A stretch of 14,397 nucleotides of DNA, taken from positions 1 through 14,397 of the forward strand of contig SFJQ01000037.1 of the NCBI GenBank assembly GCA_004555855.1, read 5' to 3'. How positions within the stretch are numbered: the stretch's first letter is position 1; each line of letters opens with the position of its first letter. The translations under genes and the position numbers were made by a program. Source of the DNA: [Eubacterium] saphenum. Lineage in GTDB: Bacteria; Bacillota; Clostridia; Oscillospirales; Ruminococcaceae. Positions 1 through 7,271 of the stretch are shown here, piece by piece. The notes under the pieces were generated by a model, which saw nothing but the letters and a program-made list of their open reading frames with translations, was not told the DNA's origin and searched no databases.

Positions 1-1299
1 GGGCAGGAACATTATCGATATCGCCATAATCACCAGAAGCGTCATATTCACGCCGATTTTCGCCCAGTAAACCTTCATATAAAGCAGCTTTTTGGTATCG
101 ATTATTCGGTAAACAAACACGATTATATAGCTCACAAGAGTTGCGATTGCCGCGCCCGCGATGCCGATTGCAGGTATCAGAATGAGGTTCAGAACGATAT
201 TTGCGCCTGCGCCGATTGACGAGGAGATAAGCGAATGAGTTGTCTTTTGGGAAGCCTCGTAGATACTTGCAAGGAAGTTGCTGAAGCTCTGGAAAACGAC
301 TGCGCCGAGCAATATCGGGACGTAGAAAAACGCGTCCGAAAAGCTCGCGTCCACGAAAAACGGCATTATAAGCGGTCTTAAAATCAGCATAATTCCCGCG
401 CTCGCGAGGAACATCACCGTTTGCATCATACTGAAAATATTCGAGTAGAAGTTGGAAACGGTTCGGGAATTTCGCTCGGTTATCGCGGACATTCGCCAAG
501 CCTGCGAAAAAATTCCGACAACGACTGTCGCGAGATTAGGGAATTTGTACGCAACGCCGTAAAGACCGTTCGCTTCGCTTCCGAGATACGCCGTTACCAT
601 AAATCCGTCCGAAACGTTGATTATCCACCACATAATCATCGTCGGCATAAGCGGAATGCTGTACCTGAGCATCGACCAGCGCAGCACGGGGTCGTTTTTG
701 ACCGGACGGTACTCCTTGAACAGTTTTGTTGTAACGCTTAAGAAGATTATCGACGTCAAATCGCCCAGAACCACCGCGAAAACGTATCCCGTAACGCCGA
801 GCTTGAAAATGCCCATCAGCACGAGGCTGTAAATTATCATCGAAACCGTTGTGACGATGCCGTCAACAGCGTAAAGCGTGACGGAGTGCCGCGCGCGGAC
901 GTAAATCGCGCAGATTTCCTTTACAGCGCCCATAAAGACGTAGATGAACACGAGCCACTCGTATCCCTTCAGCATCGGCAGCAGTCCCACAAGCGGCGTG
1001 AACGCGGCGAAAACCACCATTCCGCAAAGCACAACGTTTATTCCTATCGAGAAGACGCCTTTTCCGTCGTTTTTCTTCTCGAGGGCAAAGCGAAGCACGC
1101 CGTCCGCAATCGACAGCGTAAACACCGATATAAACAGGGAAGCGGCGTTGATGATATTTGTGAGGTCGCCGTAGGCCGCTTTGCCGAGCATACTTGTGTA
1201 GAAATTCAGCATTACATACACAAGCAGCTTCGAGCCGAACTGCCCGATGCCGAGAATTATGATATTGCTCGCAAGGGTTCGGTACTTGTTTTTACTCAT
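1..1299 (-). CDS. Polysaccharide/lipid-linked oligosaccharide flippase (Wzx-like, MOP superfamily), 3' end cut by window edge
   Basis: The reading frame is open from an ATG at 1299 to the left edge of the window: 433 codons with no stop, so the C-terminus lies outside. The translation begins MSKNKYRTLASNIIILGIGQ and is a string of hydrophobic helices with short charged loops, about a dozen candidate membrane segments. Features typical of the polysaccharide biosynthesis/Wzx branch are the early FGSKLLVYVMLNFYTSMLG helix pair, the central YSIPLMPTMIMWWIINVSD segment and the later AGANIVLNLILIPAIGIAGA helix. Family members run to roughly 470-500 residues, so perhaps 50 are missing. Such proteins move undecaprenyl-linked glycan units across the cytoplasmic membrane. 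An AGGA about 10 bases upstream can serve as ribosome binding site. The gene is the last visible member of the rlmB operon, 17 bases after tadA. MurJ-like lipid II flippase activity is an alternative; the substrate cannot be read from sequence. Confidence 0.88.
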   Translation of the reverse strand, partial: MSKNKYRTLASNIIILGIGQFGSKLLVYVMLNFYTSMLGKAAYGDLTNIINAASLFISVFTLSIADGVLRFALEKKNDGKGVFSIGINVVLCGMVVFAAFTPLVGLLPMLKGYEWLVFIYVFMGAVKEICAIYVRARHSVTLYAVDGIVTTVSMIIYSLVLMGIFKLGVTGYVFAVVLGDLTSIIFLSVTTKLFKEYRPVKNDPVLRWSMLRYSIPLMPTMIMWWIINVSDGFMVTAYLGSEANGLYGVAYKFPNLATVVVGIFSQAWRMSAITERNSRTVSNFYSNIFSMMQTVMFLASAGIMLILRPLIMPFFVDASFSDAFFYVPILLGAVVFQSFSNFLASIYEASQKTTHSLISSSIGAGANIVLNLILIPAIGIAGAAIATLVSYIIVFVYRIIDTKKLLYMKVYWAKIGVNMTLLVIMAISIMFLP

Positions 1300-1316
1300 C
1301 GATTTTGTTTCCTAAA

Positions 1317-1793
1317 TTATCTTTTGTCCTTGAAAAATTCCGAGAGAATTTCGCCGCAGCGTTCCTTTAAAACGCGGCTTCTCACCATCGGAATGTGCGT
1401 GAATTTTTCGTCAAAGAGCGCTGCCACAGAAGCGCACGCGCCGTTTTTATCGTCAAACGCGCCGTAGACGAGTCGCTTCAGTCCTGCGTTCATCACCGCG
1501 CCCGCGCACATCGGGCAAGGCTCGAGCGTTACATAAAGCGTGCAGTCAAGCAGACGCCTGTTTTTCAGCGTTTTCGCGGCTTGTTCAATCGCGAGAACCT
1601 CGGCGTGAGCTGTCGGCGACTGAAGCTCCTCGCGCCGATTAAAGCCCTCGCCGATGATTTTTCCGTTTTTGTCCACGACAATCGCTCCCACGGGAATTTC
1701 CCCGCGCGAAGCCGCTTTTCGAGCCAACTCAAGCGCTTTTTCCATATATTCCTCGTCCGTGAGAACGGGGGTAAAAGTCACGTTTTCACTCAT
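1317..1793 (-). CDS. tadA: tRNA adenosine(34) deaminase TadA
   Basis: This 158-residue protein has the complete zinc-dependent cytidine/adenosine deaminase signature. HAE is at residues 63-65 (zinc ligand His63, proton-shuttle Glu65) and PCPMC at 92-96 (zinc ligands Cys93 and Cys96). The substrate-loop segment GEIPVGAIVV (31-40) and the length are typical of TadA. The enzyme converts A34 to inosine in tRNA-Arg(ACG), allowing one tRNA to read CGU, CGC and CGA; it is normally essential. The ATG at 1793 lies two bases after the TAA of the preceding large membrane-protein gene, with GGAAG just inside that gene's end, which suggests translational coupling. A guanine or cytosine deaminase paralogue is possible in principle, but the PVGA and PCPMCAGA context fits TadA well. 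Confidence 0.94.
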   Translation of the reverse strand: MSENVTFTPVLTDEEYMEKALELARKAASRGEIPVGAIVVDKNGKIIGEGFNRREELQSPTAHAEVLAIEQAAKTLKNRRLLDCTLYVTLEPCPMCAGAVMNAGLKRLVYGAFDDKNGACASVAALFDEKFTHIPMVRSRVLKERCGEILSEFFKDKR

Positions 1794-1795
1794 TT

Positions 1796-4762
1796 TTACT
1801 CATCTTCCGAGCTTCTGCGCTTGTCCAGCAGCTTCTCCAGCAGCTCGCCGATTAGCTGTACACCCAGCGTAAGCGCTGCCCAGATTAAGTTGTAATACAG
1901 CAAATTCATCTCGCTGAACATCTCGTACTTCGAGAAAATCATAAAGATAAACGCGAGCATAACTCCCAGCGCCGCGCCGCAAATCTGCATAATACAGCCG
2001 ATTGTCATACGCGATTTGAGGGATTTTACAGCGCAGATTGCTCCCGTGAAGGACGAAAACGTTCCGTTGCAGCAAAACGCTGCCGAGCCGCGCGGAGTAA
2101 ACTGCGTGTGGCTGTTGAAGGTTTCGTGGTTTTCAAACGGGATAATTTTGACGGTATTCTCGTCAAGTCTGAACAAATCCGCGACAAGCGTGCTTGTAAT
2201 CATACCGTCCACGGTCTTGACAATCAGCGATACACCGCGGTTTGCGAGGTCGTCAACATTCATTTTGGCAGCCTTGTCAGCGGTTATTTCCACGAAGAAC
2301 AGCAGGCAGACTTCGCCGCCCACGGCAAGGTACAGAACCTCATCGTTGTGGACGTTTGCAGCCATTTCTTTCTTTACGTTCGGGACGGAAATTTCGTGCG
2401 CTTTCATGTGAGCGCGGTTTCCGAGAAGCACCCGTCTGCGGTCAATCCAGCCCATCACGCCGAGGCTGTTTTCGTACACAATGCCGTTTACGGGCTTCAG
2501 AAGCTCCTGCTTGTAGCCGAGCATATTGAAAAACGCGTCAGCCATCACGCTGTCCGATTTTACGGCAAGGCTTGCCGCATAAATAATCGCTTCGTCAACG
2601 TTTACTTTGCCCTCGCCGCGGTTTCCGGGCTTGTTGTAGCCGCAGATATTTGTTATTTTAACGGCGCTCGGCGGGATAATCGTTTTCGCGTCGAGAAGCA
2701 CGGCGTTTGTTTCGCTGAACTGCTCGACAGCGCCGTATCCGAGAATTGCAAACTTGTTCGATTTGCCCTTTCTCGCCGACATCAAAAGCGGAAGCGTCAC
2801 CACCATCGAGCAGGAGAAAGCAGCTCCCAGACAGATTATCGCGGACATTACCGTAAACGCCCAAGACAGCTTATTAAGCGAAACCGTTTCCCAAGCGAGA
2901 TTTCTGGCAGCGCCGCCGTCCTCGATAAAGAACGCGACAATTCCGCCGATTATCGAAGCGATGAGCGCCGCAACCGAGGTTTTTCCGAGGATTCTGTCGG
3001 AAGCGTCCTCGCAGTAGGTTGACACGATAAAGTCGCAGAGCATCTCGGTTTTACGCATTGACGAAATGACGGGAATACCCGAAACCGAGCCTTTTGCGAG
3101 CTGTTTTGCGTCGTCGCCGTCACTGCGCTCGATGAAGTATTTTGCGCCCGTTTCCGAGATGAACGCGAGGTTCTTTTTGGCGGTGCGGACGGTTATCAGC
3201 TTGGAAATCGTGTTGAAGCACAGCAGACCGAGCGAAATCATCAGATAAACGTGAGAATAGCTTCTCTGGATATATTCGCCGTAAATGAGGTAGGGGATAA
3301 GCGCGACAATTGAAAGCGTGTGAGCGAACGCGCAGAGCGTGTCGCCGTCCGGACGCAGCTTAAAAAGCCGCGAGAAGCCGTTTGAGATAACGGACGAGCA
3401 AGCCGCAAACGATAAAATTCCGATTGTGAGGTGGGTGTAGAGGTAGTTTTCGGGTGAACGGCGCAGGCTGATTATGTTCATAAGCGAGCCTACGTTGAGG
3501 TTCGCGATGTTGACGATTGCCACGAAAAGCGTTGCCGCAAACAGCACGCCGAGTATAATCAGACGGCTCACAAGACCTTTTGTAGCGCGGGAAAGCCTGT
3601 CGCGGATTACGTTTTCGTCATCGAGGTCGATTTCCTCCTCGGATTCGTCGTCGTAGGAAGCAGATTTTGTTTCATCATCGTCAGGCTCGGGTTTTTCGTC
3701 GTTTTCGGGATTTTCGAGAATAAATTCCGAGATTTTTCTCATTCTTTTCTGAGCAAGCTCGTTTGCAGCCTTAATTCTCTCGAGCTGCTCGTCCTTTTCG
3801 GCTTTTTCTCTGGCAGCAGCTTCCTCGGCTTCTTTTTTGGCTTTTTCGGCAGCCGCGATTTCATCGGGGTCCTCGCCTTCCTTGAAAAGCGCGTAGTTCT
3901 GCTTGTTGTCCTCGGCAATTTTCTTGTTCAGCGCGTCTACGATTGACTCGCCGACGTGAAGCTCGCCGACAATCGGTTTCGACTGCTTTCCCGCCTTGGA
4001 AAACAGCACGTTCTCCGGCTCTTTTTTGCGGGAAACGGTCGGCTGATACTCCTTTACGCGCTCTCCGCCGCGCGAAATCTTCTTCAAATCATTTCCCGCA
4101 ACGGTCAATGTATCGGTATCATCGCTGTCCCTGAACATCTCCGCGACCTTTTCCTTCGACTCCATCGGGTTGATTGAATCGAGCATTTCCTCGGGAGAAT
4201 GCGCCTCGCGGTCGGCTCTGAGCAGCGCGCGGTTTATTTCCTCGATTTTCTGCTGCTTTCGCATTTCCATAGTTTCCGTGGTAACAAGGTCGCCGCGCGT
4301 GTGGAAAATGATGTCGTCGTCCTCGGCAACATCGGGTTTCACGAACGCATTTACGTGCTCGGAAAACTTGTCCACCTCAGCGGTATCGGCAGTATCGGGG
4401 TCGAACGGCTTCACCTTGTTTTTCCGGTAGAGCTTGACGTCGGAGCCGTCGGCGTCGTCAAAATCACGCGCTTCCTGCTCTTTTTCGATTTTTGCGGGCT
4501 TTCTCGAGTCAAAAGCCGCCGAGATATCACGTCTGAGGCGCTCCTCGGACTGCTCCTCAGAAAGCTGGCGGGCAATCGAATTTTCGCGCTTTTCGGGCAT
4601 TCCCGTGAGGATTTGCGTAACGCTCAAATCCTTATCCGAAGCACGCTTTGCGGGTTTTTCAGCCTTTTTCTGCGTACCGGTAAGAATAGGCTTGCCGTCT
4701 TTTTTGCGAAACGAGTCAACCTCGTTTAAAATATCGTCAATATCGTAGTTTTTTCCTGCCAT
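1796..4762 (-). CDS. Degenerate P1B-type (heavy-metal) P-type ATPase-like membrane protein with long charged N-terminal region
   Basis: Residue numbers count from an upstream ATG at 4777; my preferred start is Met6 at 4762, giving 988 residues, because a perfect GGAGG sits 8 bases before it. Residues 1-395 are highly charged and low in hydrophobics, with a Lys/Glu/Ala coiled-coil-like stretch (about 308-348) and an acidic patch (365-389). About eight membrane segments follow (near 405-424, 446-465, 482-500, 510-530, 600-619, 638-668, 924-948, 958-980), the P1B ATPase pattern. FSCSMVVTLPLLMSA (654-668) lies where CPCALGLATPTA is expected, and LLDAKTI (694-700) where the phosphorylated DKTGT should be. 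Residues 728-800 resemble the ATP-binding domain, including RRVLLGNRAHMKAHEI (781-796). KTVDG (854-858) replaces LTGDN, and no GDGxND hinge is visible. The cytoplasmic loop between helices 4 and 5 is only about 70 residues, too short for a full actuator domain. Ion pumping therefore seems unlikely. Homology is my motif-level reading; the role is unknown. Confidence 0.75.
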   Translation of the reverse strand: MAGKNYDIDDILNEVDSFRKKDGKPILTGTQKKAEKPAKRASDKDLSVTQILTGMPEKRENSIARQLSEEQSEERLRRDISAAFDSRKPAKIEKEQEARDFDDADGSDVKLYRKNKVKPFDPDTADTAEVDKFSEHVNAFVKPDVAEDDDIIFHTRGDLVTTETMEMRKQQKIEEINRALLRADREAHSPEEMLDSINPMESKEKVAEMFRDSDDTDTLTVAGNDLKKISRGGERVKEYQPTVSRKKEPENVLFSKAGKQSKPIVGELHVGESIVDALNKKIAEDNKQNYALFKEGEDPDEIAAAEKAKKEAEEAAAREKAEKDEQLERIKAANELAQKRMRKISEFILENPENDEKPEPDDDETKSASYDDESEEEIDLDDENVIRDRLSRATKGLVSRLIILGVLFAATLFVAIVNIANLNVGSLMNIISLRRSPENYLYTHLTIGILSFAACSSVISNGFSRLFKLRPDGDTLCAFAHTLSIVALIPYLIYGEYIQRSYSHVYLMISLGLLCFNTISKLITVRTAKKNLAFISETGAKYFIERSDGDDAKQLAKGSVSGIPVISSMRKTEMLCDFIVSTYCEDASDRILGKTSVAALIASIIGGIVAFFIEDGGAARNLAWETVSLNKLSWAFTVMSAIICLGAAFSCSMVVTLPLLMSARKGKSNKFAILGYGAVEQFSETNAVLLDAKTIIPPSAVKITNICGYNKPGNRGEGKVNVDEAIIYAASLAVKSDSVMADAFFNMLGYKQELLKPVNGIVYENSLGVMGWIDRRRVLLGNRAHMKAHEISVPNVKKEMAANVHNDEVLYLAVGGEVCLLFFVEITADKAAKMNVDDLANRGVSLIVKTVDGMITSTLVADLFRLDENTVKIIPFENHETFNSHTQFTPRGSAAFCCNGTFSSFTGAICAVKSLKSRMTIGCIMQICGAALGVMLAFIFMIFSKYEMFSEMNLLYYNLIWAALTLGVQLIGELLEKLLDKRRSSEDE

Positions 4763-4770
4763 CTGTTCTG

Positions 4771-4775
4771 CCTCC
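4771..4775 (-). promoter_or_regulatory. Ribosome binding site that decides the start of the P-type ATPase-like gene
   Basis: On the minus strand the bases read GGAGG, a full match to the anti-Shine-Dalgarno core, followed by 8 bases and then the ATG at 4762-4760. The alternative ATG at 4777-4775 overlaps the rlmB stop codon (ATGA) and would place the GGAGG inside the coding sequence with no comparable site in front of it. The downstream start is therefore preferred, adding a 14-base gap after rlmB. Confidence 0.75.
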
Positions 4776-4776
4776 A

Positions 4777-5511
4777 TCAGCGATTTCTGTATTTAACAAT
4801 CTCGTACATCAAAATTCCTGCGGAAACCGACGCGTTGAGGGAGTTGACCTTGCCCAGCATCGGCAGCGACACAACATTGTCGCACGTTTCGCGAACCAGC
4901 CTTGACAGCCCGAAGCCCTCCGAGCCGACTACCAGAGCCACGCTTCCCGAGAAATCGACTTTATCGTAAGGCTCGCCGTCCGCTTCCATTCCGTAAACCC
5001 AGACGCCCTGCTTTTTGAGCTGCTTTATGGTATCGACAAGGTTTGACACGCGGCACACTTTAACGTAAGCCGCAGCGCCCGCCGAGGTCTTGAAAACGGT
5101 TGAATTGAGCGAAGCGGAGCGCCTTTTAGGGATAATCACGCCGTCTGCGCCTGCGGCTTCGGCTGTTCTGATAATCGCGCCGAGATTGTGCGGGTCGGCG
5201 ATTTCGTCCGCGATGATGATAAACGGCGGCTTGCCCTTCTGACGAGCGTTTTCGAGTATATCCTCAACCTCGCAGTAATTCCCCGCGCAAAGCTCGATTG
5301 CCGCGCCGCCGTGCTTCTGGGTACCGGTGAGAGCCGTGAGCTTCTCCTCGGCAACCTGCTTTATGAGAACGCCGCGCTTTTTTGCCGCGTCAATAATACT
5401 CCCCAGACTCGCGTTTTTCTGAACAAAAAGCGAGTCGATTTCCTTATCCGACCGCAGCGCTTCCAAAACGGCGTTTTTCCCGTAAATTATCTGTTTTTCG
5501 TTGTTATCCAT
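4777..5511 (-). CDS. rlmB: 23S rRNA (guanosine-2'-O-)-methyltransferase RlmB / TrmH family
   Basis: This 244-residue SpoU/TrmH-family (SPOUT) methyltransferase has an N-terminal substrate-binding domain starting IYGKNAVLEALRS (9-21) and HGGAAIEL (67-74), then the knotted catalytic domain. The three family motifs are present: DPHNLGAIIRTAEA (106-119), VVGSEGFGLSRLV (194-206) and SLPMLGKVNSLNASVSAGI (215-233). Members modify a conserved guanosine in the peptidyl-transferase region (G2251 in E. coli) using S-adenosylmethionine. Length and domain order match RlmB closely; a related 2'-O-methyltransferase such as the YacO group is the main alternative and is often not distinguishable by eye. AGGA lies 6 bases before the ATG. 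It is the first gene of the minus-strand operon, about 37 bases downstream of the predicted transcription start. Confidence 0.92.
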   Translation of the reverse strand: MDNNEKQIIYGKNAVLEALRSDKEIDSLFVQKNASLGSIIDAAKKRGVLIKQVAEEKLTALTGTQKHGGAAIELCAGNYCEVEDILENARQKGKPPFIIIADEIADPHNLGAIIRTAEAAGADGVIIPKRRSASLNSTVFKTSAGAAAYVKVCRVSNLVDTIKQLKKQGVWVYGMEADGEPYDKVDFSGSVALVVGSEGFGLSRLVRETCDNVVSLPMLGKVNSLNASVSAGILMYEIVKYRNR

Positions 5512-5554
5512 AATTTTCCTTTTTTTACTTAAAAATTAAAATCATACATTCTTT

Positions 5555-5583
5555 ATTATAACATATTTTAAATAAGATTTCAA
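5555..5583 (-). promoter_or_regulatory. Predicted sigma-A (extended -10) promoter for the rlmB operon
   Basis: Read on the minus strand, TTGAAA (bases 5583-5578) is separated by exactly 17 bases from TATAAT (5560-5555). The -10 box is a perfect consensus and is preceded by TGT, giving the TGn extended -10 element; the -35 box matches five of six positions. Transcription would start near 5548, leaving a leader of about 37 bases before rlmB. It sits in a strongly AT-rich gap back to back with the comM promoter. I see no operator palindrome over it. Confidence 0.8.
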
Positions 5584-5637
5584 CAGTAAAAATATGTAAG
5601 ATTTATAAAAAATCACGAAAAAAACTATCGATTAGCA

Positions 5638-5666
5638 TTGCAATTTTCACAAATTTATGGTAAAAT
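5638..5666 (+). promoter_or_regulatory. Predicted sigma-A (extended -10) promoter for comM and downstream genes
   Basis: TTGCAA (5638-5643) is followed by a 17-base spacer and TAAAAT (5661-5666), with TGG immediately before the -10 box forming a TGn extension. The -35 box matches four of six consensus positions and the -10 box five of six. Transcription would start near 5673, which supports the comM start at 5711 and argues against an in-frame ATG at 5657, because that codon lies within the promoter. The two divergent -35 elements are about 54 bases apart. Confidence 0.7.
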
Positions 5667-5698
5667 ATAGAATAGATAAAAATTCAGAGGGTAAATGT

Positions 5699-5703
5699 GA
5701 GGA
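5699..5703 (+). promoter_or_regulatory. Ribosome binding site fixing the comM start
   Basis: GAGGA lies 7 bases before the ATG at 5711. The 18 extra residues encoded from the in-frame ATG at 5657 are polar and unlike the family's conserved beginning, so this site marks the true start. Confidence 0.7.
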
Positions 5704-5710
5704 AAAATTT

Positions 5711-7240
5711 ATGTTCAGTAAGATAAACAGCGTGGGACTTTTCGGGCTGAACGCGTTTCCCGTGACGGTTGAGTCGAGTTTTTCGGCGGGACAGCCGAAC
5801 TTCGATATCGTGGGAATGCCCGACATCGCCGTTCAGGAGAGCAAGGCGCGTATTCGTGCGGTTCTCGGGCAGCTCGATTTGAAGCTGCTCAACGGCAAAG
5901 TCACGGTAAATCTCGCGCCCGCAAGCGTTCGGAAAATCGGCGCGATTTTCGACTTGCCGATAATTATCGCGCTGATGAAAACGGGCGGCGTTATCCAAAG
6001 CGACTGCACGGACTGCGCGTTTATCGGCGAGCTTTCGCTTGACGGCACGCTTTCCCCGATAAACGGCGCGCTCGGAATGACGCTTACCGCTTCGCAAAAC
6101 GGGATAAAGCGGATTTTCCTCCCGAAAGCAAACGCGAAGGAAGCGTCTGTTGCCGAAAATATCGAGGTTTACGGCGCGGAACATATTACACAGATTGTCG
6201 AATTTTTGCGGCACGGAACGGGACTTTCACGCGAGCCGCGCTATATTCCGTCAACCGAGGAAGCCGTGCGGAGAATGGGCGATTTTGCCGATGTTATGGG
6301 GCAGGTTACCGCAAAGAAAGCCATCGAGGTTGCCGCGGCAGGCTCGCACAATTTGCTGATGATAGGACCGCCCGGTTCGGGAAAATCGATGCTGGCGAAG
6401 CGCATTCCGTCCGTTCTGCCGAAAATCACCTTTGAAGAAAGCATCGAAACCACGCAGATTTACTCGGTTGCGGGCTGCATAAACCCGAGCGAGCCGCTTG
6501 TCACAACGCGCCCGTTCCGCTCTGTGAGCCACACCGCGAGCGCTGTCGGGCTTATCGGCGGCGGAAGCGTCCCGCACCCCGGTGAGATTTCCCTCGCGCA
6601 CAACGGCGTTCTTTTTCTCGATGAACTGCCCGAGTTTGACAGGCGAGTGCTGGAAACGCTCCGACAGCCGCTCGAAAACGGCGAAATCACGATTTCGAGA
6701 GCTTCAGGCTCGGTGAATTATCCGTGCGAGGTGATGATGGTTGCGGCGATGAACCCGTGTCCGTGCGGGAATTTTGGAAATCCGCTGAAAAAATGCACCT
6801 GCTCGGACAAAATGGTGACTGGCTATCTGAACAAAATCTCGCAGCCCGTGCTTGACAGAATTGACATTCAGATTGAGGTTCAGCCTGTGAAATACGACGA
6901 CCTCTACAAGCGCGTGAAGCAGGAAAGCTCGGCGGCAATCGCCGAAAGAGTGCAGCGTGCGCGCGATATTCAGGCTAAGCGCTTCAAGGGCACGCAAATC
7001 AAGTCCAACAGCCGCATTACGCCCGATATTATCGCGGAGGTTTGCGAAATGTCGCCCGCTGCCGAGGAAACGCTGCGCGGCGCTTTTGAGAAGCTCGGGC
7101 TGTCCGCTAGAGCTTACGACAGGATTTTGAAGGTCGGGAGAACCTGCGCCGACCTTGACGGAAGCGAGAAAATCGAGAAAAACCACATTTTTCAGGCAAT
7201 CGGTTTCAGAAGTCTTGACCGAAAATATTGGAATCGATAA
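5711..7240 (+). CDS. comM: Magnesium chelatase-like AAA+ ATPase, ComM/YifB family
   Basis: The 509-residue protein starts MFSKINSVGLFG, the usual beginning of the YifB/ComM family. An N-terminal Lon-protease-like S5 fold (about 20-170, with the FDIVGMPDIAVQESKARIRA stretch) is followed by the AAA+ module. Walker A GPPGSGKS is at 219-226 and Walker B LFLDEL at 301-306. A four-cysteine cluster typical of the family, in NPCPCGN...KKCTC, uses Cys350, Cys352, Cys362 and Cys364. The C-terminal segment LSARAYDRILKVGRT (464-478) supplies the sensor-2 arginine region. In naturally transformable bacteria ComM is a hexameric helicase promoting branch migration during DNA integration; the family is also widespread in species not known to be competent. 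All catalytic motifs look intact. It is the first plus-strand gene after the divergent promoters, 31 bases ahead of malQ. Confidence 0.92.
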   Translation: MFSKINSVGLFGLNAFPVTVESSFSAGQPNFDIVGMPDIAVQESKARIRAVLGQLDLKLLNGKVTVNLAPASVRKIGAIFDLPIIIALMKTGGVIQSDCTDCAFIGELSLDGTLSPINGALGMTLTASQNGIKRIFLPKANAKEASVAENIEVYGAEHITQIVEFLRHGTGLSREPRYIPSTEEAVRRMGDFADVMGQVTAKKAIEVAAAGSHNLLMIGPPGSGKSMLAKRIPSVLPKITFEESIETTQIYSVAGCINPSEPLVTTRPFRSVSHTASAVGLIGGGSVPHPGEISLAHNGVLFLDELPEFDRRVLETLRQPLENGEITISRASGSVNYPCEVMMVAAMNPCPCGNFGNPLKKCTCSDKMVTGYLNKISQPVLDRIDIQIEVQPVKYDDLYKRVKQESSAAIAERVQRARDIQAKRFKGTQIKSNSRITPDIIAEVCEMSPAAEETLRGAFEKLGLSARAYDRILKVGRTCADLDGSEKIEKNHIFQAIGFRSLDRKYWNR

Positions 7241-7243
7241 AGT
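7215..7243 (+). promoter_or_regulatory. Possible internal promoter ahead of malQ
   Basis: TTGACC (five of six -35 positions) and TAAAGT (four of six -10 positions) are separated by 17 bases and overlap the end of comM. A start near 7250 would leave about 20 bases before the malQ initiation codon, enough for its GAGGAG site. This could let the glucan genes be transcribed independently of comM. A match of this quality can arise by chance, so it is tentative. Confidence 0.3.
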
Positions 7244-7256
7244 ACATAATCTTTTT

Positions 7257-7262
7257 GAGGAG
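7257..7262 (+). promoter_or_regulatory. Ribosome binding site of malQ
   Basis: GAGGAG lies 9 bases upstream of the ATG at 7272. It is a strong match to the Firmicute Shine-Dalgarno consensus and supports this start for malQ. Confidence 0.6.
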
Positions 7263-7271
7263 TTTTGATAA

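Noticed and set aside
886..1467. A 193-codon plus-strand open frame over the flippase and tadA.
   Set aside because: It spans two well-supported minus-strand genes antisense, and the translation is His/Arg-rich, as expected from a shadow frame.
2108..3022. A 304-codon plus-strand open frame inside the ATPase-like gene.
   Set aside because: It is antisense to a long continuous frame with clear transmembrane and P-type-like segments, and has no recognisable motif of its own.
1796..4762. Calling the 988-residue protein a working copper or zinc exporter.
   Set aside because: The phosphorylation signature, TGD, GDGxND hinge, HP motif, CPC site and TGE motif are all altered or absent.
5657..5710. 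Upstream in-frame ATG giving comM 18 extra residues.
   Set aside because: The codon lies within the predicted promoter, and the family's conserved beginning starts at the 5711 ATG, which has a GAGGA site.
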